Assembly: GCA_964645775.1 (NCBI GenBank)
Contig: CAZYBU010000008.1
Location: 1-64,000, forward strand
Direction of reading: 5' to 3'
DNA: 64,000 nucleotides
From: CAZYBU01 sp964645775
GTDB taxonomy: Bacteria > Spirochaetota > UBA4802 > UBA5550
Part shown: piece after piece, positions 61,614 to 64,000 of the stretch
Numbering within the stretch: position 1 is the stretch's first letter
How the letters are laid out: each line of letters begins with the position of its first letter
Made by a program: the position numbers and the translations under genes
The notes under the pieces: model-generated
Databases searched by the model: none
The model's input: the letters and a program-made list of their open reading frames with translations, nothing else
Told to the model about the DNA's origin: nothing

Positions 61614-62369
61614 TCACGAAAGAGATTTCACCCGTTCAAGCAGTTTCTCATAATGACTCCCCTTCCAGTATATCTTACCGCATTCCCGGCATCTGAAAAA
61701 CTCCCTGCACCAGGAGGCTACACCGGGAGGCACTCTTTCCAGCGCCTTTTCGGTTTCCATTCTTTCAATAATCCCGTTACATTCCATGCAGCGGGAAAAG
61801 GGATCGATACAATTACGAAACTGCAATCTCTCCATAATCTCGCGAAGCTGCTTATCCGGATCACGGTTTCTCACGTACAGTCCCCTGTCAACGATACGTC
61901 TCATGAGAAGCCCACGATCCCGTGTCAAAAGAACCCTCCTCTCGCGGTGGGAGACATCCGCCAGTTCTGGATCATCTCTTTCTGGAGAATAATCCGTGTC
62001 AAATCCCAGAAGACGCAGGTATCTTGCAAGGGGTCTGAGATGAACGTCACACACAAACCTGGGATCGCGCAGGGGCCCCTGCCACCGGGGCGTCATGCCG
62101 GACACGTCAAACCGTTCAAAAACAGGATAAACGCTTATACGATCATTATGCCGGAGAATATAATCAAAATCGACCGGTTCGCCGTTTACCAGGATCATGT
62201 CAACTTCAACATGGGGGACCCCGGTCGATTCTATCAGGTCCTTGACGGATCTCCTTTCCGGAAACTCGACCTGAAACTCCTGTTTTCTTCTGTGGACCGG
62301 GAGAAAATCATTCAGTTCCTCGTACATCCTCACAGAGACCTGGAATATTTCGTCACCGTTTTTACACAT
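61614..62369 (-). CDS. Mut7-C RNase-domain protein with N-terminal ubiquitin-like domain
   Basis: A 251-residue protein. Residues ~5-85 form a ubiquitin/MoaD-like beta-grasp domain (EFPERRSVKDLIESTGVPH, DMILVNGEPVDFDY). Residues ~90-250 form the Mut7-C PIN-like RNase domain (FVCDVHLRPLARYLRLLGFD, LLTRDRGLLMRR) with two CxxC zinc pairs (RCMECNG, FRCRECGKIY). The start at 62369 has GGAAGG upstream; 62384 is an alternative. RNA substrate unknown. Confidence 0.88.
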   Translation of the reverse strand: MCKNGDEIFQVSVRMYEELNDFLPVHRRKQEFQVEFPERRSVKDLIESTGVPHVEVDMILVNGEPVDFDYILRHNDRISVYPVFERFDVSGMTPRWQGPLRDPRFVCDVHLRPLARYLRLLGFDTDYSPERDDPELADVSHRERRVLLTRDRGLLMRRIVDRGLYVRNRDPDKQLREIMERLQFRNCIDPFSRCMECNGIIERMETEKALERVPPGVASWCREFFRCRECGKIYWKGSHYEKLLERVKSLS

Positions 62370-62491
62370 GGCACCTTCCATCATCCCGGCTTGAATCGTC
62401 TCGTAAAGTGCTTTACATCGATTATTATTTCTGACAATAGCCGGGTATATGACTACTGCTGCGGCACAACAATAATTAATCTAATATCTCA

Positions 62492-62579
62492 GCCGCCTTC
62501 GGCGGCGGGAACGGACATCTCACATTAATACTTAATACTTTTTTTATTTGCACTTAAAAGCATCCTGGAAACAATTACC
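62492..62579 (+). repeat. Dispersed hairpin/promoter-like repeat, copy C
   Basis: A perfect GCCGCC-TTC-GGCGGC hairpin (62492-62506), an A/T-rich link and the tail TTTGCACTTAAAAGCATCCT to 62579. The tail ends GAAACAATTACC, less like a -10 box than copies A and B. It lies 31 bases upstream of the GNAT-like gene at 62611 and in a divergent gap. Confidence 0.55.
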
Positions 62580-62610
62580 GTGAACGAATACATGTAATCA
62601 GGAACATCCT

Positions 62611-63747
62611 ATGGGAAATGAACACATCCAAATTGAGGAATCCTCCAGACCGCGGGGTCATTTTTACCGAACCTTCCGTGACCTTCCAAAAAAAATCTAC
62701 AGGTCATCCCCCTATTTCGTCCCCTGGCTCAATTATGACATGAAGTCGATCCTGACCCGACGGCATCCTCTCTTTGAGCACACGGATGCACTCTTTCTCC
62801 TGGCCCGGAGAGGCAAACGGGCCGTGGGTCGCATCATGGTTTTTGATAACAGCCGTTATAACAGGACTCACGAGACCCGGGCCGCCCACTTTTTCTTCCT
62901 CGACCTGGAAAATGATATGGAGATCCTGGAGTCCCTTTTTAATAAAGCGAGCGACTGGGCCCGTGAACGGAAACTGGATATCATCCTGGGTCCCATGGGT
63001 TTCGGCGGTGTAACCGGGGGCGGCATCCTTGTAGAGGGTTTTGAAGAGCGTTGCGCCATGAACATGATGGGCTACAACCATCCTTATTACCCGGACCTCA
63101 TGGAGAGATACGGTTTCGAAAAATTTCTGGACCTCCACTCCTTTTACCTGAGTGTTCCCGATTTTAAACTTCCTGAACAGATTCATGTGGCGGCACGAGC
63201 CCTTCTCGATAAGGGAGATTTCGGTGTGAAAGTTTTTCACAGCAAAAAAGACATGTGGATGATCGCACCCCGTATAATCGAATTATACAAAGAGACCCTG
63301 GGGCATCATCCGGAAAACTACCTAATGTCCGAAAGTGAACTTCAGCTCCTGGCAAAGGACATTATCACCACAGCGGACCCGGAACTTATTAAGATACTGA
63401 CCTATCACGATAAAGTAATCGGTTTCCTTTTCGCCTTCCATGACCTGTCCAGGGCCCTCCGGAAATCGAGAGGAAGGCTGACACCCCTTTCTATTGTCAG
63501 GATTATCCGGGAATATAAAAAGACGGACCGGGTCCTTATAAACGGCATAGGCATTCTACCGGAATACCAGGGTTTGGGAGGAAACGCCCTCCTCTATAGC
63601 GAACTGGAGAAGACCATAAAGGGTAAGGGTTTCCGGCACGCCGAGATGGTCCTCGTGGCGGAGACAACGGCCCGTATGCTCTCAAATGTTGAAACTCTTA
63701 AAGGTGAAAGCCTTAAAGTACACAGAATATTCCAGCTTAAACTCTGA
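62611..63747 (+). CDS. Large GNAT-like acyltransferase-fold protein
   Basis: A 378-residue protein related to the YghO-like group of GNAT-fold proteins. The N-terminal half has FYRTFRDLPKKIYRSSPYFVPW and GPMGFGGVTGGGILVEGFEE; the C-terminal half has the acyl-CoA loop ILPEYQGLGGNALLYSELEK. Substrate unknown. Its promoter is probably repeat copy C. The 3' end overlaps the convergent GGDEF gene by 11 bases. Confidence 0.78.
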   Translation: MGNEHIQIEESSRPRGHFYRTFRDLPKKIYRSSPYFVPWLNYDMKSILTRRHPLFEHTDALFLLARRGKRAVGRIMVFDNSRYNRTHETRAAHFFFLDLENDMEILESLFNKASDWARERKLDIILGPMGFGGVTGGGILVEGFEERCAMNMMGYNHPYYPDLMERYGFEKFLDLHSFYLSVPDFKLPEQIHVAARALLDKGDFGVKVFHSKKDMWMIAPRIIELYKETLGHHPENYLMSESELQLLAKDIITTADPELIKILTYHDKVIGFLFAFHDLSRALRKSRGRLTPLSIVRIIREYKKTDRVLINGIGILPEYQGLGGNALLYSELEKTIKGKGFRHAEMVLVAETTARMLSNVETLKGESLKVHRIFQLKL

Positions 63748-64000
63748 TCGTTCCGCGGTCGCCGGTTGTGCCACTATCAGCGTGAACGACATGCCGGTTT
63801 TTACCTGCGTTCTTGGCCTGGTACATGGCCTTATCCGCGATCTTAATCAGGTCCGTTTCGATTTCACCGTGATCCGGGTAAAGAGCGATACCTATACTCA
63901 CGCCCACTCTTCTTATATCATCTCCCACCGGTATTTCCCGGTTAACGCCGACGACAATTTTTTCGGACACAAAGGATGCGTCTTCCCCGGTTGATATCTT
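63737..64000 (-). CDS. GGDEF-domain protein, C-terminal part (runs off the window)
   Basis: The frame is open to the window edge. Visible residues correspond to the last third of a GGDEF domain (KISTGEDASFVSEKIV, VGVSIGIALYPDHGE, LIKIADKAMYQAKNAGKNR), following the GGDEF loop, which lies outside. Full-length diguanylate cyclase activity cannot be judged. It is separate from the deletion fusion at 60895. Confidence 0.8.
   Translation of the reverse strand, partial: KISTGEDASFVSEKIVVGVNREIPVGDDIRRVGVSIGIALYPDHGEIETDLIKIADKAMYQAKNAGKNRHVVHADSGTTGDRGTIRV

Noticed and set aside
1..64000. CRISPR array, prophage, insertion sequence or riboswitch
   Set aside because: No regularly spaced direct repeats, transposase, integrase or phage structural genes were seen, and no leader with a recognisable riboswitch core was found.

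Overview
The window looks like a chromosomal segment from an anaerobic or facultatively anaerobic Gram-negative bacterium. A spirochaete or a deltaproteobacterium-like lineage seems most plausible: there are lipoproteins, a six-helix chemoreceptor with no periplasmic domain, a tungsten-type aldehyde:ferredoxin oxidoreductase and a very large acyl-CoA catabolic operon. This assignment is inference only; no rRNA or other decisive marker is present. Coding density is high, most starts have a clear GGAGG-type ribosome site, and I see no prophage, IS element or CRISPR array.

Layout. 1-7.5 kb: the end of a pyrD-like gene, hisC, a lipoprotein, a NamZ-type muramidase, a large cyclic-nucleotide-domain protein, an HNH protein, fmt and def. 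7.5-10.5 kb: a hairpin/promoter-like repeat, tRNA-Asp, a membrane-anchored protein and a chemoreceptor. 10.5-43.3 kb: one acyl-CoA catabolic island with TetR regulators at both ends. Its left arm is an aldehyde ferredoxin oxidoreductase plus a metallo-beta-lactamase-fold protein on the + strand. Its right arm is 29 consecutive minus-strand genes running from tetR (43.2 kb) to a DUF35 gene (14.2 kb). The two arms converge on a long inverted repeat at 14.12-14.17 kb. 43.4-64 kb: housekeeping and accessory genes, including a B12 radical SAM protein, fructose-1,6-bisphosphatase, an acyltransferase, a glycosyltransferase, a sulfatase/oxidoreductase/sugar-transporter group, a molbindin, a CPBP protease, a Mut7-C RNase and GGDEF fragments.

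The island is the main candidate for an undescribed system. It holds two 3-ketoacyl thiolases with normal active sites. It also holds five thiolase-fold proteins that all lack the nucleophilic cysteine, matched by five DUF35 (zinc-ribbon/OB-fold) proteins. Two of the sets form duplicated modules of two dissimilar thiolase-like subunits plus two DUF35 proteins. Around them are three acyl-CoA dehydrogenases, MaoC and crotonase hydratases, two short-chain or hydroxyacyl dehydrogenases, a CrtI-like FAD oxidoreductase, an AttH/CrtC-like protein, an acyl-CoA synthetase, a two-subunit CoA-transferase and a beta-keto acid cleavage enzyme. I infer degradation of a branched or cyclic hydrophobic acid or aldehyde (terpenoid-, sterol- or hydrocarbon-like), with carbon-carbon cleavage by non-canonical thiolase-fold/DUF35 complexes. 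An 18-bp palindrome, TGATTGAC-NN-GTCARTCA, precedes the oxidoreductase, the acyl-CoA synthetase and (twice) tetR, so the whole island is probably one regulon.

Two non-coding signals stand out. A short imperfect palindrome, ACCGATA-AC-TATCGGT (core GATAACTATC), occurs about 19 times, often right after stop codons. Inside genes it appears wherever the peptide IVIG occurs: six of six IVIG sites use the same codons. A second repeat, a hairpin plus a promoter-like tail, occurs three times, each time in a divergent intergenic region.
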